A stretch of 64,000 bases of DNA from QWOP01 sp003669605 (GTDB lineage Bacteria > Planctomycetota > Planctomycetia > Pirellulales > UBA1268). The translations under genes were made by a program, and so were the position numbers. Below are positions 52,261 through 61,442 of the stretch, one piece after another. The stretch lies in contig CANKIK010000005.1 in the NCBI GenBank assembly GCA_947481985.1, positions 20,800 through 84,799 on the forward strand. Direction: 5' to 3'. The notes under the pieces are model-generated. The model saw nothing but the letters and a program-made list of their open reading frames with translations, did not search any database and was not told where the DNA came from. Numbering within the stretch: position 1 is the stretch's first letter; each line of letters opens with the position of its first letter.

Positions 52261-54183
52261 ATGCTTGATATCCCTGCCGCGGGGCAGCCCGCGCACCCTG
52301 CCGCTCCTGGCATCCTGGTGATTCTCGGAGCCTCGGGTGACCTTACCAAGCGGTTGCTGATGCCGGCGCTTTTGAACCTCGCCTGTGACCGGCTTCTCCC
52401 CGAGGGGTTCGCCGTCGTCGGTATGGGACGCGACCTGATGACGACGGAGGACTTCCGCAGCCGGCAGCGGGCCGATATTCGCACGTTTGCCACCCGCGCG
52501 CGCGTTGACGAAGAGCGCTGGATGTGGCTCGAATCGAGGCTCCACTACCTCTCCGGCGAGTTTGACGACGCCGCTGCCTTTCTGCGGCTGCGTGCGTTGG
52601 TGGACGAGGTTGCCGCGGAGGTGGGGGCCACCGGCAATACGCTTCTCTACCTGGCGATCTCCCCCGACTTTTTCACGCTTGTCAACCGGCAGCTCGACGC
52701 CGCTGGGTTCACCCAGATGCCCGGAGCAAAGCGGATCATCGTCGAGAAACCGTTCGGCAAGGATCTCACCTCCGCCCGGGGCCTCAACCAGTCGTTGCTG
52801 GAACACTGGCCGGAGGAGGAGATCTACCGCATCGACCATTACCTGGGGAAGGAGACGGTGCAGAATCTGCTCGCGTTCCGGCTGGCCAATGGGATGTTCG
52901 CACCGCTTTGGAATGCACAGCACATCGACCACATCCAGATCTCGGCCATGGAGACGGTGGGGGTGGAAACGCGGGGCGGATACTACGATCGCACCGGCGT
53001 CGTTCGCGACATGCTTCAGAACCATCTCCTTCAGATGATGGCCTACGTCTGCATGGAACTCCCGGAGTCGCTCGACCCGGCGACCGTCCGCGACGCGAAG
53101 TCGACGTTGCTGCGGAGTGTCCGCCTCATGGAGAGCGGTGATGTCGCAGGGGCCTGCGTTCGCGGTCAGTATGGGGCGGGGAAGAAAGCCGACGGTTCGG
53201 CAGCGGTGGCCTACCGGGAAGAGCCCGCTGTCGACCCCCAGTCCAACACCGAGACCTTCGCTGCCATCCGACTCCATGTTGACAACGACCGCTGGCGGGG
53301 AATGCCGGTCTATCTCCGTTCGGGGAAATCGCTCTGGAAGCGGGGGACCGAGATTATCGTCCAGTTCCGGCCGACCGCAGGAGCCGATGCCAACCTGCTC
53401 GTGTTTCATATCCAGCCCTTCCAAGCTGTCGAGATCCGCATGTACGCCAAGCGTCCCGGACCGACGTTTGCCCTCCAGCGGGCGGGGATGCGTTTCGACT
53501 ATGCCGACTCCTTTGAAGCGGCCCGTGGCACCGGGTACGAAGTGCTGCTTTACAGTGCCTTGAGCGGCGATCCGACGCTCTTCTCGCGGACCGATTTTGT
53601 GGAGCGGTCGTGGGAGATTGTGCAGCCGGTGCTCGACTTTTGGTCGGCCACTCCGGCGGCCGACTATCCAAACTACGCTGCCGGGACGTGGGGCCCGCTG
53701 GCTGCTGCCGGGCTCCTCACGCGCGACGGCCGATGTTGGCACGAGATCCTCAATGCCGCCGTTCTCTCGCAGTCGGCTTTCTTTGCCGCTGCCCCTGCGG
53801 TGCTCCTCAACAATCTCCTCTTGGCACTGCGGCCGCTGGCGCTTGAGGCTGGTGCCGATGTCGTGGTGCAGGGGGCGCTCGACGATTGCATGTACTTTGT
53901 CTGCCGCGGGGAACTGGTGGCGCTCGGGGCCGGTGGCACTTCCCTGGGAATGGTCCGCGAAGGGGAGTTTTTCGGCGAGATGGCGGTCCTCTTCGACCAA
54001 CCGCGCAGCGCCACCGTCCGTGCCATCACCCCCTGCGATCTCCTGGTGCTCGACGGGCCTGAGTTTCGCCGCATCGTCCGCGACTTCCCCCATGCCGATG
54101 CCGAGTTCCGCCGGATCGCAGTCGGTCGCCGCAGTGCCGATGAAGCGGTCACAGCGCCCGACAAAGCGATCCCGACTCCCTAA
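52261..54183 (+). CDS. zwf: Glucose-6-phosphate dehydrogenase with C-terminal cyclic-nucleotide-binding domain
   Basis: Oxidises glucose 6-phosphate with NADP, first step of the oxidative pentose phosphate pathway. ATG 52261 is used; the open frame extends upstream inside the previous gene. NADP motif GASGDLTKR is at residues 23-31, EKPFGKD near 163, and the active site RIDHYLGKE near 190. The usual enzyme is about 490-510 residues; here it is 640. Residues about 505-630 are a cyclic-nucleotide-binding domain, with lead helix LSQSAFFAAAP and the phosphate-binding cassette FGEMAVLFDQPRSATV (571-586). In that cassette E573, R582 and S583 match the nucleotide-contact positions of CAP. The frame is continuous across the junction. 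Allosteric control by cAMP, cGMP or a related signal is inferred. Confidence 0.9.
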   Translation: MLDIPAAGQPAHPAAPGILVILGASGDLTKRLLMPALLNLACDRLLPEGFAVVGMGRDLMTTEDFRSRQRADIRTFATRARVDEERWMWLESRLHYLSGEFDDAAAFLRLRALVDEVAAEVGATGNTLLYLAISPDFFTLVNRQLDAAGFTQMPGAKRIIVEKPFGKDLTSARGLNQSLLEHWPEEEIYRIDHYLGKETVQNLLAFRLANGMFAPLWNAQHIDHIQISAMETVGVETRGGYYDRTGVVRDMLQNHLLQMMAYVCMELPESLDPATVRDAKSTLLRSVRLMESGDVAGACVRGQYGAGKKADGSAAVAYREEPAVDPQSNTETFAAIRLHVDNDRWRGMPVYLRSGKSLWKRGTEIIVQFRPTAGADANLLVFHIQPFQAVEIRMYAKRPGPTFALQRAGMRFDYADSFEAARGTGYEVLLYSALSGDPTLFSRTDFVERSWEIVQPVLDFWSATPAADYPNYAAGTWGPLAAAGLLTRDGRCWHEILNAAVLSQSAFFAAAPAVLLNNLLLALRPLALEAGADVVVQGALDDCMYFVCRGELVALGAGGTSLGMVREGEFFGEMAVLFDQPRSATVRAITPCDLLVLDGPEFRRIVRDFPHADAEFRRIAVGRRSADEAVTAPDKAIPTP

Positions 54184-54207
54184 AACGGATGGCCAACCAA
54201 GGGTGGA

Positions 54208-57200
54208 TTAGCGTGCCTCTCTGACCGTCGGTTGTGCGGCCACGGTTCGCAGGCCGTTGAGCCGCCTGGCGGCCCAGGTCTCGAGATTGGTCCGGCTGAT
54301 GTCGGCGCCGGCGGTTGAAAGCAACTGTTCGAGAAACTCCTCTGCCTGCTTTCGTGTTCCCTGTTGCAGATAAAAGTCAACTGCATGCCCTGCAGGAGCG
54401 ATGTCGGCACCGCCTGCTGCGACGGCTGCGAGGAAATCCTGTTCGGCGTCGAGTCGCTTTCCCAAAGCGGCCGCACCGCGCGCGGCGAGCAGCGTCTTGG
54501 CCTGCTCAGGCACGCTCTCGATTCCCCGAGCGATCACCATCTCGGCCGCATCGCGGTCTCCTCCCGACAGGTGCCACCGGGCAAGCCACAGCCAGGTGTC
54601 GGGATTCTCCGCTTGAGCCTCGGTGGCCCGGACGAACAGTTTCCCTGCTTCCTCGTGGCGCCCCGCCCGCTCGCTTTGTCGCCCCAGCCAGAGGAGTGTT
54701 TCGGAATCGGCATGCTCGATTTTTATCGTCCGCATAGCACGCGATACTGCCGACCCGATATCCCCTCTCTGCAGGTCGGCCTCGATGCTCGTCCGCATCG
54801 CACCACCGAGTTCGACCGGGGCTACCGCTGGCCGGAGGAGATCGGCCTCAGCGAAACGGCCGGCCCGGGTGAGCGTCGCGACGAGGTCGCGCGTGAGCGG
54901 GGCGTTGTCGGGGCCGCAGGCCCGGGCCTGCTTCAAGTGATCGATGGCTGCGGTGAGATCGTTGCCGATGAGGGCGATGTCGGCGGCCAGGCCTGCGATG
55001 ACCTGCCAACCAGCTCTGTCGTTTGCCGCCTCCACCAGCAGGAGGGAAGCATCCCGGAGCAGGCCAGCTTCCAGCGCCGGCATGCGGTAGGGAGCCGCAG
55101 GGGTGATTTCGCTGCCCCGTTCGCCTGCTTTTGCTTGGGCGACAAGGGCGGCAGCCCTGGCTACGCGGCTCCGCGGAGTATCAGCCCCATCAACCCGCAC
55201 GACTTCCGCCGCAGCGGCGCGGCCCATGTCCGCGTCAGCCTGCCGGGCGGCGAGGAGTGCCAGTCCGAGAGGCGCCCGAAAGTCGTCTGGCAGTCGCTTC
55301 GCGGCCCGCTGCCAGAGGGCCCGCGATTGGTCGAGCCAGCCGGCGTCGGCGGCCATCCCGGCCAGCGACTGGAAAACCTGAAGGGAGTCGGTGGCATCGG
55401 GGAGTCCGTCGGCCAGCGTGGCCAACCGTTCCAGCCAGGCCCGGTCGTCGGCACCGGCAGCAGACCGCTCAGACATGGCAAGGGCCACGAGCACCACCGG
55501 GTCGTTCCGCGACGAATCGGGCAATTGGGAGAATGCCGTGCGGACACCGTCGATCTCCTCCTGGCGGGAGAGCAGCGAGAATCGCCTGGCATGGAGCCAG
55601 GGCCGGCTTTGAACGTCGTTGGGTGAGGCGTCGAGTGCGGCCAGGGCGGCAGTCACATCCCCCCCAGATGCGAGGATGTCGGCGCGAGCCAGTGCCAGTG
55701 GCCACGGTTTGATTCCAGGCCGTGCTTCGATTTCCTGAAGCACGTTCTCAACGGCACCCCAGTCGCGAGTGGCCGGGGGTTGCGTCTGCTCGACAGCGAT
55801 CATTGTCCGGAGAACTGGCAGCAACGATTGCTCCCGCCGCCCGCTGGCCAGGCCGCGGTTCTTCCCCTCCGTTGCTCCCGCGGCATCGTGCCGTTTCGGA
55901 CTGTGCAGATGCTGCTTGAGGGTCTGGATGGTGGCGACGGCGGCGTCGTTTTGGCCGAGGTTGAGTTGGGCTGATGCAAGCCCTGCCAAGATGACGTTGG
56001 AGATGTCTCCGGGCTTCGCGTACTGCTGAAAAAGAGCCAGCCGCAGGTCGGAGTCACCGAGCAAGTCGTGGCAGTGCGCCAGCATGAGATCAATCCGAAA
56101 CTTCGCCGCTGGGGGTACGTGCGGCCGACTCTGGTTGAGGAGTTGCTCCGCACGATACCACTGGTGCTTTTCATACAGCAGTCTCGCCTCGAGGAGGATC
56201 AAGGCCGGATGGTCGGGTTTGAGTTGCTCCCTGGCAGCGGCAAGCGCTGCGGCGAGCGCCCCTAAAGAGTCGGGCTCGATCTTCATCCCCGCCACAAACC
56301 GCAGCAGCGGTGGTGCATCGGCATATTTCCTCAGCCCCTCAGCGAGCATGTCGAGGATCTCGGTCTGCGAGCCGGTGTGCTGCAGATAGTTTGCCGCCGA
56401 GAGGAAAATCTCCTTGTGGTCTGGGAACCGCTGGCGGGCCTCTGCAAACGCGGTGGCGGCGGCCGGGCTGTCGTCGTTGGTTTTCATCCGGGCGTCGGCA
56501 AGGATCGCGGCGGCGTCGGTCGGGTCGACTTCAGCCGCTCGGGACGCCGCCGCACGGGCTGCCTCATGATCGTTTGCTGCCGCCTTCATCTGCGAGTAGG
56601 CAAGCAGCACCTTGGAGCTGTCGGGGTGGAGTTCGTAGGCCCGTTCAAGCACGGCGTCGGCAGCGTCTGGAGCGCGGAGCCGCTCCCGCAGCAGTTTGGC
56701 GAGGAGAAGGAAGGCGGCGGGAGGCGATGATGGTTGGACAACGCTCTCCTCGGTCGTCTGGGGCAGAGGAAACGACTGCGTTTGGAGGTCGAAGCCGGTG
56801 AGGCGGGCGAGGATCGAGCCGGCACGCTCGATGTCACCGGATCCCAGCCACGACTTCGTCAGGAGAATGTCGACGGTGTCGGCGTCGATGGTTGCCTCCC
56901 CGCGGTCGATTGCCCCCCGGAGGACGAGGAAGTGCTCGCGGGCTTCGGCATATTGTTGCTTGGCGAGTTTGAGTTCACCGAGCTGCCGGCGGAGTGCGGG
57001 GCTCTCCGGCCGCTGCCGCACCGCTGCCTCGGCGGTATCGAAGGCGTTGGTGATATCGTCTTGTCGCGTCTGGGGGAGGGAGGCCCGGCGGAGGAGCAGA
57101 ATTGCGTATTCCTCCAGGACGACCGGGTCTGGCCGCGGGCCGGCGGCGTCGAGATAGGCCCGGTAGCGGTCGATGGCCTCGGGCTCATTGCCGTCGGCTG

Positions 57201-57339
57201 ATGCCTGCCGCGCCGCGTCGAGCGTGCTGCGGGCGATGGCGGCGAGTCGGCTTGAAAATCTGTCGATTGCGGCCGGCACCACCACGCTGAAAACGCCAAG
57301 GAGCGCGACAAAGAGGATGATGGGGAGGAGTCGCTTCAT
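54208..57339 (-). CDS. Large TPR-repeat protein with N-terminal anchor
   Basis: A 1043-residue helical repeat protein. Residues 1-24 (RLLPIILFVALLGVFSVVVP) are a signal anchor. The rest is a chain of TPR units, such as ADGNEPEAIDRYRAYLDAAG, LKLAKQQYAEAREHFLVLRG, LLYEKHQWYRAEQLLNQ, and NPDTWLWLARWHLSGGDRDA. It probably acts as a periplasmic protein-interaction scaffold. The gene ends 24 bases from zwf (convergent) and faces the penicillin acylase gene across a 629-base divergent region. No enzyme domain is visible and I assign no pathway. Confidence 0.85.
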   Translation of the reverse strand: MKRLLPIILFVALLGVFSVVVPAAIDRFSSRLAAIARSTLDAARQASADGNEPEAIDRYRAYLDAAGPRPDPVVLEEYAILLLRRASLPQTRQDDITNAFDTAEAAVRQRPESPALRRQLGELKLAKQQYAEAREHFLVLRGAIDRGEATIDADTVDILLTKSWLGSGDIERAGSILARLTGFDLQTQSFPLPQTTEESVVQPSSPPAAFLLLAKLLRERLRAPDAADAVLERAYELHPDSSKVLLAYSQMKAAANDHEAARAAASRAAEVDPTDAAAILADARMKTNDDSPAAATAFAEARQRFPDHKEIFLSAANYLQHTGSQTEILDMLAEGLRKYADAPPLLRFVAGMKIEPDSLGALAAALAAAREQLKPDHPALILLEARLLYEKHQWYRAEQLLNQSRPHVPPAAKFRIDLMLAHCHDLLGDSDLRLALFQQYAKPGDISNVILAGLASAQLNLGQNDAAVATIQTLKQHLHSPKRHDAAGATEGKNRGLASGRREQSLLPVLRTMIAVEQTQPPATRDWGAVENVLQEIEARPGIKPWPLALARADILASGGDVTAALAALDASPNDVQSRPWLHARRFSLLSRQEEIDGVRTAFSQLPDSSRNDPVVLVALAMSERSAAGADDRAWLERLATLADGLPDATDSLQVFQSLAGMAADAGWLDQSRALWQRAAKRLPDDFRAPLGLALLAARQADADMGRAAAAEVVRVDGADTPRSRVARAAALVAQAKAGERGSEITPAAPYRMPALEAGLLRDASLLLVEAANDRAGWQVIAGLAADIALIGNDLTAAIDHLKQARACGPDNAPLTRDLVATLTRAGRFAEADLLRPAVAPVELGGAMRTSIEADLQRGDIGSAVSRAMRTIKIEHADSETLLWLGRQSERAGRHEEAGKLFVRATEAQAENPDTWLWLARWHLSGGDRDAAEMVIARGIESVPEQAKTLLAARGAAALGKRLDAEQDFLAAVAAGGADIAPAGHAVDFYLQQGTRKQAEEFLEQLLSTAGADISRTNLETWAARRLNGLRTVAAQPTVREAR

Positions 57340-57968
57340 GGCGCTGTCGGTCCTTTGTCGAGGTGCCCCGTCGTCGATCGGTGACGTGGCCTCCGTGCGT
57401 GCTGAACGCTCAGCGACTCCGCGAGCAGGCCGGGGTTATTGCCGGCCCTTGCCGCACGAGGCAGTCGCGAGTGCGCAGCACTGGAGAAAACCGAGAGTAT
57501 CCGAAGTGGAAAAAAGCAAAGGATGATTGTTTCCAGGGAAAAAGAGAACGACCAGACGGATGAGGAGCGGAAAGCCGAAGTCAAAAACAAGAGCCAGCAG
57601 TGGTCTCTCGGTGGGGGTTAATGATACCAGCCATCGCCAGAGGAGGTGTCCGTGGCTGCGTTGCGAGAACCGTGGCAGCACGTGTTTGCAGCCGTCACGT
57701 GCACTTGGCATCGGTTCGCGCGCCGGCGGGGCCGCTCCGGCCCCATATCCCGTGGCTCGCTGTACCGCGCGGACGGATTCTTTTTGTGGGCCGTTGCAGG
57801 CTGGGGACAGGCTGGGAATAGACTGCCTGCTGAGAATGGTCTGCGGCGAGAAAAAGGAAGTGTCTGCGGCGATACGTCGAGCAGTGGCAGTTGGGGGGAA
57901 GACACCGACCGCCGGCGAGCGGGAAGCCGACTCGCAGCGGTCGTCACGATTCACCGGGAGGGGATTGA
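57340..57968. other. 629-base divergent intergenic region with repeat copy E
   Basis: The largest gene-free stretch of the window, between the TPR and penicillin acylase genes. It holds inverted repeat copy E at 57429-57541. Several short open frames exist but none shows conservation, a signal peptide or a convincing start. Promoters for both flanking genes should lie here; I cannot place them with confidence. Confidence 0.6.
57429..57541 (-). repeat. Dispersed intergenic repeat, copy E (inverted)
   Basis: Inverted orientation copy, reading GCCGGCCCTTGCCGCACGAG, then GCGAGTGCGCAGCACTGGAG and CCGAAGTGGAAAAAAGC on the plus strand. One arm of the A/T inverted repeat is degraded (TTTCCAGGG). Confidence 0.8.
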
Positions 57969-60092
57969 ATGCGTACTGAAGCAGGATGTGGAACCTGGAT
58001 GCAGCGCTGCACAAGGGGCGCGCTTGTGTGCCTGCTGACCTCCCCAGTCCACGCTGGCGAGGCGACGCTCTACCGCGACACCTGGGGCGTGCCCCATGTC
58101 TACGCCGACACCGAGGCCGCCGGCTATTACGCGATGGGCTTCGCCCAGGCTGAGGATCGCCTCGCCGACATCTACCTCGCCATCCGCGAGGCGACCGGGC
58201 GGATGGCCGAGGTCAAGGGGAAGGGAGGTCTCGAGAATGACTACCTCATGCGCCTCTTCCACAACGACACGCTCCACGAAAAATATCTCGCCACCGCCCC
58301 CAAGCATGTCCAGGAAGCGATCGGTGGCTTTGCCGCTGGGATCCGCGCCTACGTTGCCGAGCATCCTTTCGAGGCGGCAGAGGTGAAGGTCGAGATCGAG
58401 GACTGGCACCCGCTCGCCGTCGGCCGCGCCATGATCCTCCGCTGGCCGATCGGCACGATGATGGGGGACCTGCGGAATAGTCCAGAGCCGGTCAAGCCGG
58501 CGATGGGCTCGAATCAGTGGGCTGTGTCTCCAAAACGCTCCGCCGACGGCCGCGCCATCCTCCTCTCTGATCCCCATCTGACGTGGGAGGGGATGGCGGT
58601 GCTCTATGAATCGAGGCTCCACGCCGGCGCCATGCACACCAACGGCTATTCGCTTATCGGCACGCCGATGATGGCGATCGGCCACAACGAACACACCGGC
58701 TGGGCCCTCACCACCGGCGGCCCCGATACGTCTGATGTCTACCGGATCGAGTTCCGCACCGAGCCGCGGCTCGAATACCGCTACGACGACCAGTGGAAGC
58801 CGGTGAAGGCGACCGAGTTTACTTTTGCCGTCAAGGATGCCGAGCCGGTGACCAAGCCCGCCTATTACACCCACCTCGGGCCGGTGATCAGCGAGCCCGA
58901 CATGGAGAAGAAGGTCGCCTATGTCGGCGCCAGCCCCTACACCGAGCAGGTCGGGCTCTACGAACAGTTCTACGCGATGGGGATGGCCAGGAATGTCGCC
59001 GAGCTCAACGCCGCCCTCGAACGCCATCAGTACAACGAGCAGAACGTGATGAGCGCCGATGGCGACGGCACGATCTCCTATGTCCGCAACGGCGCTACCC
59101 CCATCCGCCCGGAAGGTTTTGATTACAGGCGGCCTGTGGATGGCACGACGAGCAAGACTGCCTGGACAAAGCTCCACCCGCAGTCGGAGCTGGTGAAGAT
59201 CGTCAATCCCGAGCAGGGCTACATGCAGAACTGCAACATCAGCCCGGCCAACATGATGGTCGATTCGCCGCTGCAGCCCGAGAAGTATCCGCCCCACGTC
59301 TACAACACCACCTGGGATCAGAACAACCCACGTGGCCGGCGGACGATCGAGCTCCTCCACAACGACGCCTCGGTCACGCTCGGAGAGGCGAAGGCCTATG
59401 CCCTCGACATCCACGACCGGCTCGCCCGCGCTTGGCAGGGGGAGCTGCGCCGAGCCTTCGAAGCCGACGCAGCCTGGGCAAGCGACGCCGAGGTGAAGCA
59501 GGCTGTGGAGGTGGCGCTTGCCTGGGATGGCGACTACCTTCCCGACGCCCGGGGAGCGGCGCTGCTCAAGTTCTGGCGGCTGAAGTGTGGCGAAAAGCTC
59601 AATCTCGCGCCGCTCCATACTGAAGGCCGGCTCGATGACGCATCCCGGGCCGAGATCATGAAACTCTTCCGGGAGTCGATCGACGAGATGACGCAGAAGT
59701 ATGGCCGCTTCGACATCCCTTGGGGTGAGGCCCATGTCGTTGGCCGTGGCGGCCGCTATTTCCCGGCCCCCGGCGCCGATTTCGACAAGGGGAACAAGGA
59801 CGCCAACTTCTCCGAGACGCTGATGGATGTCCGCTCGGTCGAGGATCCGACGCAGCCGGGGCGGTTCATCGCCAACTCCGGATCGATGGCGATGATCCTC
59901 ATGTTTTTTGCTCCCGACGGGGTGGAGAGTTTTACATGCACTCCCTGGGGCCAGTCGGCCCACCCCGACTCTCCGCACTATGTCGACCAGGCCGAGAAGC
60001 TTTATTCGAAGCGGGAGATGAAAAACACCTGGTGGAAGAAGGCGGAATTGCTTGAGCACGTGGAGTCGGAGAAGACGTTTTACTGGCCGTGA
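57969..60092 (+). CDS. Penicillin acylase family protein (Ntn hydrolase)
   Basis: Exported N-terminal-nucleophile amidase of 707 residues, matured by self-cleavage into two chains. ATG 57969 has GGGAGGGG five bases upstream. Residues 1-29 are a signal peptide (cut after V-H-A). The alpha part includes the RDTWGVPHVYADTEAAGYYAMG block, a family opening. The nucleophile is Ser181 in GSNQWAV, so cleavage between Gly180 and Ser181 would release the beta chain. Conserved downstream elements are LLSDPHLTWEGM, IGTPMMAIGHNEHTGWALTTGGPDTSDVY and FIANSGSMAMILMF. Substrates could be N-acyl amino acids, beta-lactams or acyl-homoserine lactones; the sequence cannot decide. Confidence 0.9.
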   Translation: MRTEAGCGTWMQRCTRGALVCLLTSPVHAGEATLYRDTWGVPHVYADTEAAGYYAMGFAQAEDRLADIYLAIREATGRMAEVKGKGGLENDYLMRLFHNDTLHEKYLATAPKHVQEAIGGFAAGIRAYVAEHPFEAAEVKVEIEDWHPLAVGRAMILRWPIGTMMGDLRNSPEPVKPAMGSNQWAVSPKRSADGRAILLSDPHLTWEGMAVLYESRLHAGAMHTNGYSLIGTPMMAIGHNEHTGWALTTGGPDTSDVYRIEFRTEPRLEYRYDDQWKPVKATEFTFAVKDAEPVTKPAYYTHLGPVISEPDMEKKVAYVGASPYTEQVGLYEQFYAMGMARNVAELNAALERHQYNEQNVMSADGDGTISYVRNGATPIRPEGFDYRRPVDGTTSKTAWTKLHPQSELVKIVNPEQGYMQNCNISPANMMVDSPLQPEKYPPHVYNTTWDQNNPRGRRTIELLHNDASVTLGEAKAYALDIHDRLARAWQGELRRAFEADAAWASDAEVKQAVEVALAWDGDYLPDARGAALLKFWRLKCGEKLNLAPLHTEGRLDDASRAEIMKLFRESIDEMTQKYGRFDIPWGEAHVVGRGGRYFPAPGADFDKGNKDANFSETLMDVRSVEDPTQPGRFIANSGSMAMILMFFAPDGVESFTCTPWGQSAHPDSPHYVDQAEKLYSKREMKNTWWKKAELLEHVESEKTFYWP

Positions 60093-60188
60093 TCGGGTCC
60101 GGGTTGCGGTCCCAGGGTGTGCTCCGGGCGCCTGTTTGCCTCGCCCCTGCCGGCGTTGTCGCGTGGCGAGAATGGAGCCGGCGCTGCC

Positions 60189-61367
60189 TCATTCCACCGC
60201 TGGCAGTGCCCCGCACGACTGGAGTGCCAACAGAGGCAGCGCTGTGCCGCTGTAGGTGATGAAGTGCCAGGAGTCGGTGTTGAGGCTTTGGGTCCACCAC
60301 CGCCCGCTGGCCCGCTGATTGGCACCGAGCCACTGAAGGCCGCGCTGGATTTCCGGGTCTTCGGCCGGGACGCCTGCTGCGCGGAGCGCGACGATCGCCA
60401 GGCCCGTCATGTGGCCATCGCTTGCCGGCGACTCGAAATCGGGCTCCGCGCGGAGCTTGCCTGCGCGGTTGCCGCTCCCCCATGACTCCGGAGTGGCAAA
60501 CGTGCGGATCGACCAGCCGCCGTCTTCTCGCTGCTGCCGGCGGAGCATCGCGATCGAGTCGCGGATGCCGTTGTCATCGACGAGTCCCGGAAACCTCGTC
60601 GCTGCTTGAAGGAGGAGAACGCGGCCGTAGTCGTGCGGCACAGGTGTGTCGCGGAGGTAGTTCCGCAGCCGCGAGATCCGCTCTTTGAGTTCGTCGTCAC
60701 TCCCTCCCTCCACTGCCGCCAGCCAGCCGGGAGCTGTCGCCGTGGCCAGTGCCGCCACCGTCGCTTCATGGAAGGCGTCGGATTCGTATGGCGGCCAGCA
60801 ATCGAGCGTGCCCCAGGTGCCGGAGTCTTCCTGGATCGCAAACATCAGCCGCAGCGCTTTGTCGGTATCGGCAGAGAGCGTGTCGGTGACATGTTTGTCC
60901 CACTCGGCGAGCCCCGCTGCCAGGTAGATCACCTGCGCCGGCTTTGTCGACTTCCGCAACTTTTCCGGGGGTTCGGCCGAGAGGGTGGCAAGTTGCTCGC
61001 GGAAGAAGCCGAGGGTCGATTCCGGCGGAGTCCCCAGCGACTTGGAGAGAGCCGGTCGGGCGAGCATGTAGGTGCCGTTGGTGTGGCAGCTGATGCACTG
61101 ACGCTGGCCGCTCCAGGCCACCGATCCCTGTTCGAGGTGATCGACAGCCATGGCGGTCGACAACTTCTGGCGGCGCGGCTCGTCGGCCGTGGCTGCCGGA
61201 ACCTGAATCGATTCAAACGCATACTGATGCGGCTCGGCGGCGGGAACGACGCCGAATTGAATCAGGAAGAGGACTGCCAGACCAGCGGTGTGTCGCGCCA
61301 CTCCCAAGCAGAGTCTGTGCCATCCACCAATCATGCGATCCATGCCATTCATGCGCGTCGTGATCAT
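60189..61367 (-). CDS. Exported squalene-cyclase-like repeat protein with CxxCH motif
   Basis: A 392-residue protein of unknown function with an N-terminal signal segment (about residues 15-44). Several in-frame ATGs (61367, 61352, 61343, 61334) could start it. A single CISCH heme-attachment motif lies at residues 91-95 of the longest form. The remainder resembles the alpha-barrel repeats of squalene cyclase/prenyltransferase families, with QREDGGWSI and QWLGANQRASGRWWTQSLN carrying the Q-x-x-x-G-x-W pattern. The catalytic DxDD motif of cyclases is not seen. It lies 75 bases downstream of a heme-containing dehydrogenase-like gene on the same strand, so it may be an electron-transfer partner. 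Confidence 0.65.
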   Translation of the reverse strand: MITTRMNGMDRMIGGWHRLCLGVARHTAGLAVLFLIQFGVVPAAEPHQYAFESIQVPAATADEPRRQKLSTAMAVDHLEQGSVAWSGQRQCISCHTNGTYMLARPALSKSLGTPPESTLGFFREQLATLSAEPPEKLRKSTKPAQVIYLAAGLAEWDKHVTDTLSADTDKALRLMFAIQEDSGTWGTLDCWPPYESDAFHEATVAALATATAPGWLAAVEGGSDDELKERISRLRNYLRDTPVPHDYGRVLLLQAATRFPGLVDDNGIRDSIAMLRRQQREDGGWSIRTFATPESWGSGNRAGKLRAEPDFESPASDGHMTGLAIVALRAAGVPAEDPEIQRGLQWLGANQRASGRWWTQSLNTDSWHFITYSGTALPLLALQSCGALPAVE

Positions 61368-61442
61368 CGATCAATGCCCCCCAGAGTGCCCCCGTGCATC
61401 CCCACGCCGATCGTCCGCAAGTGGACTGCAGCAGCGCCCATC

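Noticed and set aside
52114..54093. A 659-codon open frame opposite zwf
   Set aside because: Same codon-bias effect; the plus strand encodes G6PDH with intact catalytic motifs.
57951..60059. A 702-codon open frame opposite the penicillin acylase gene
   Set aside because: It is the antisense shadow of a well-conserved Ntn hydrolase. It shows no start site, signal or domain.
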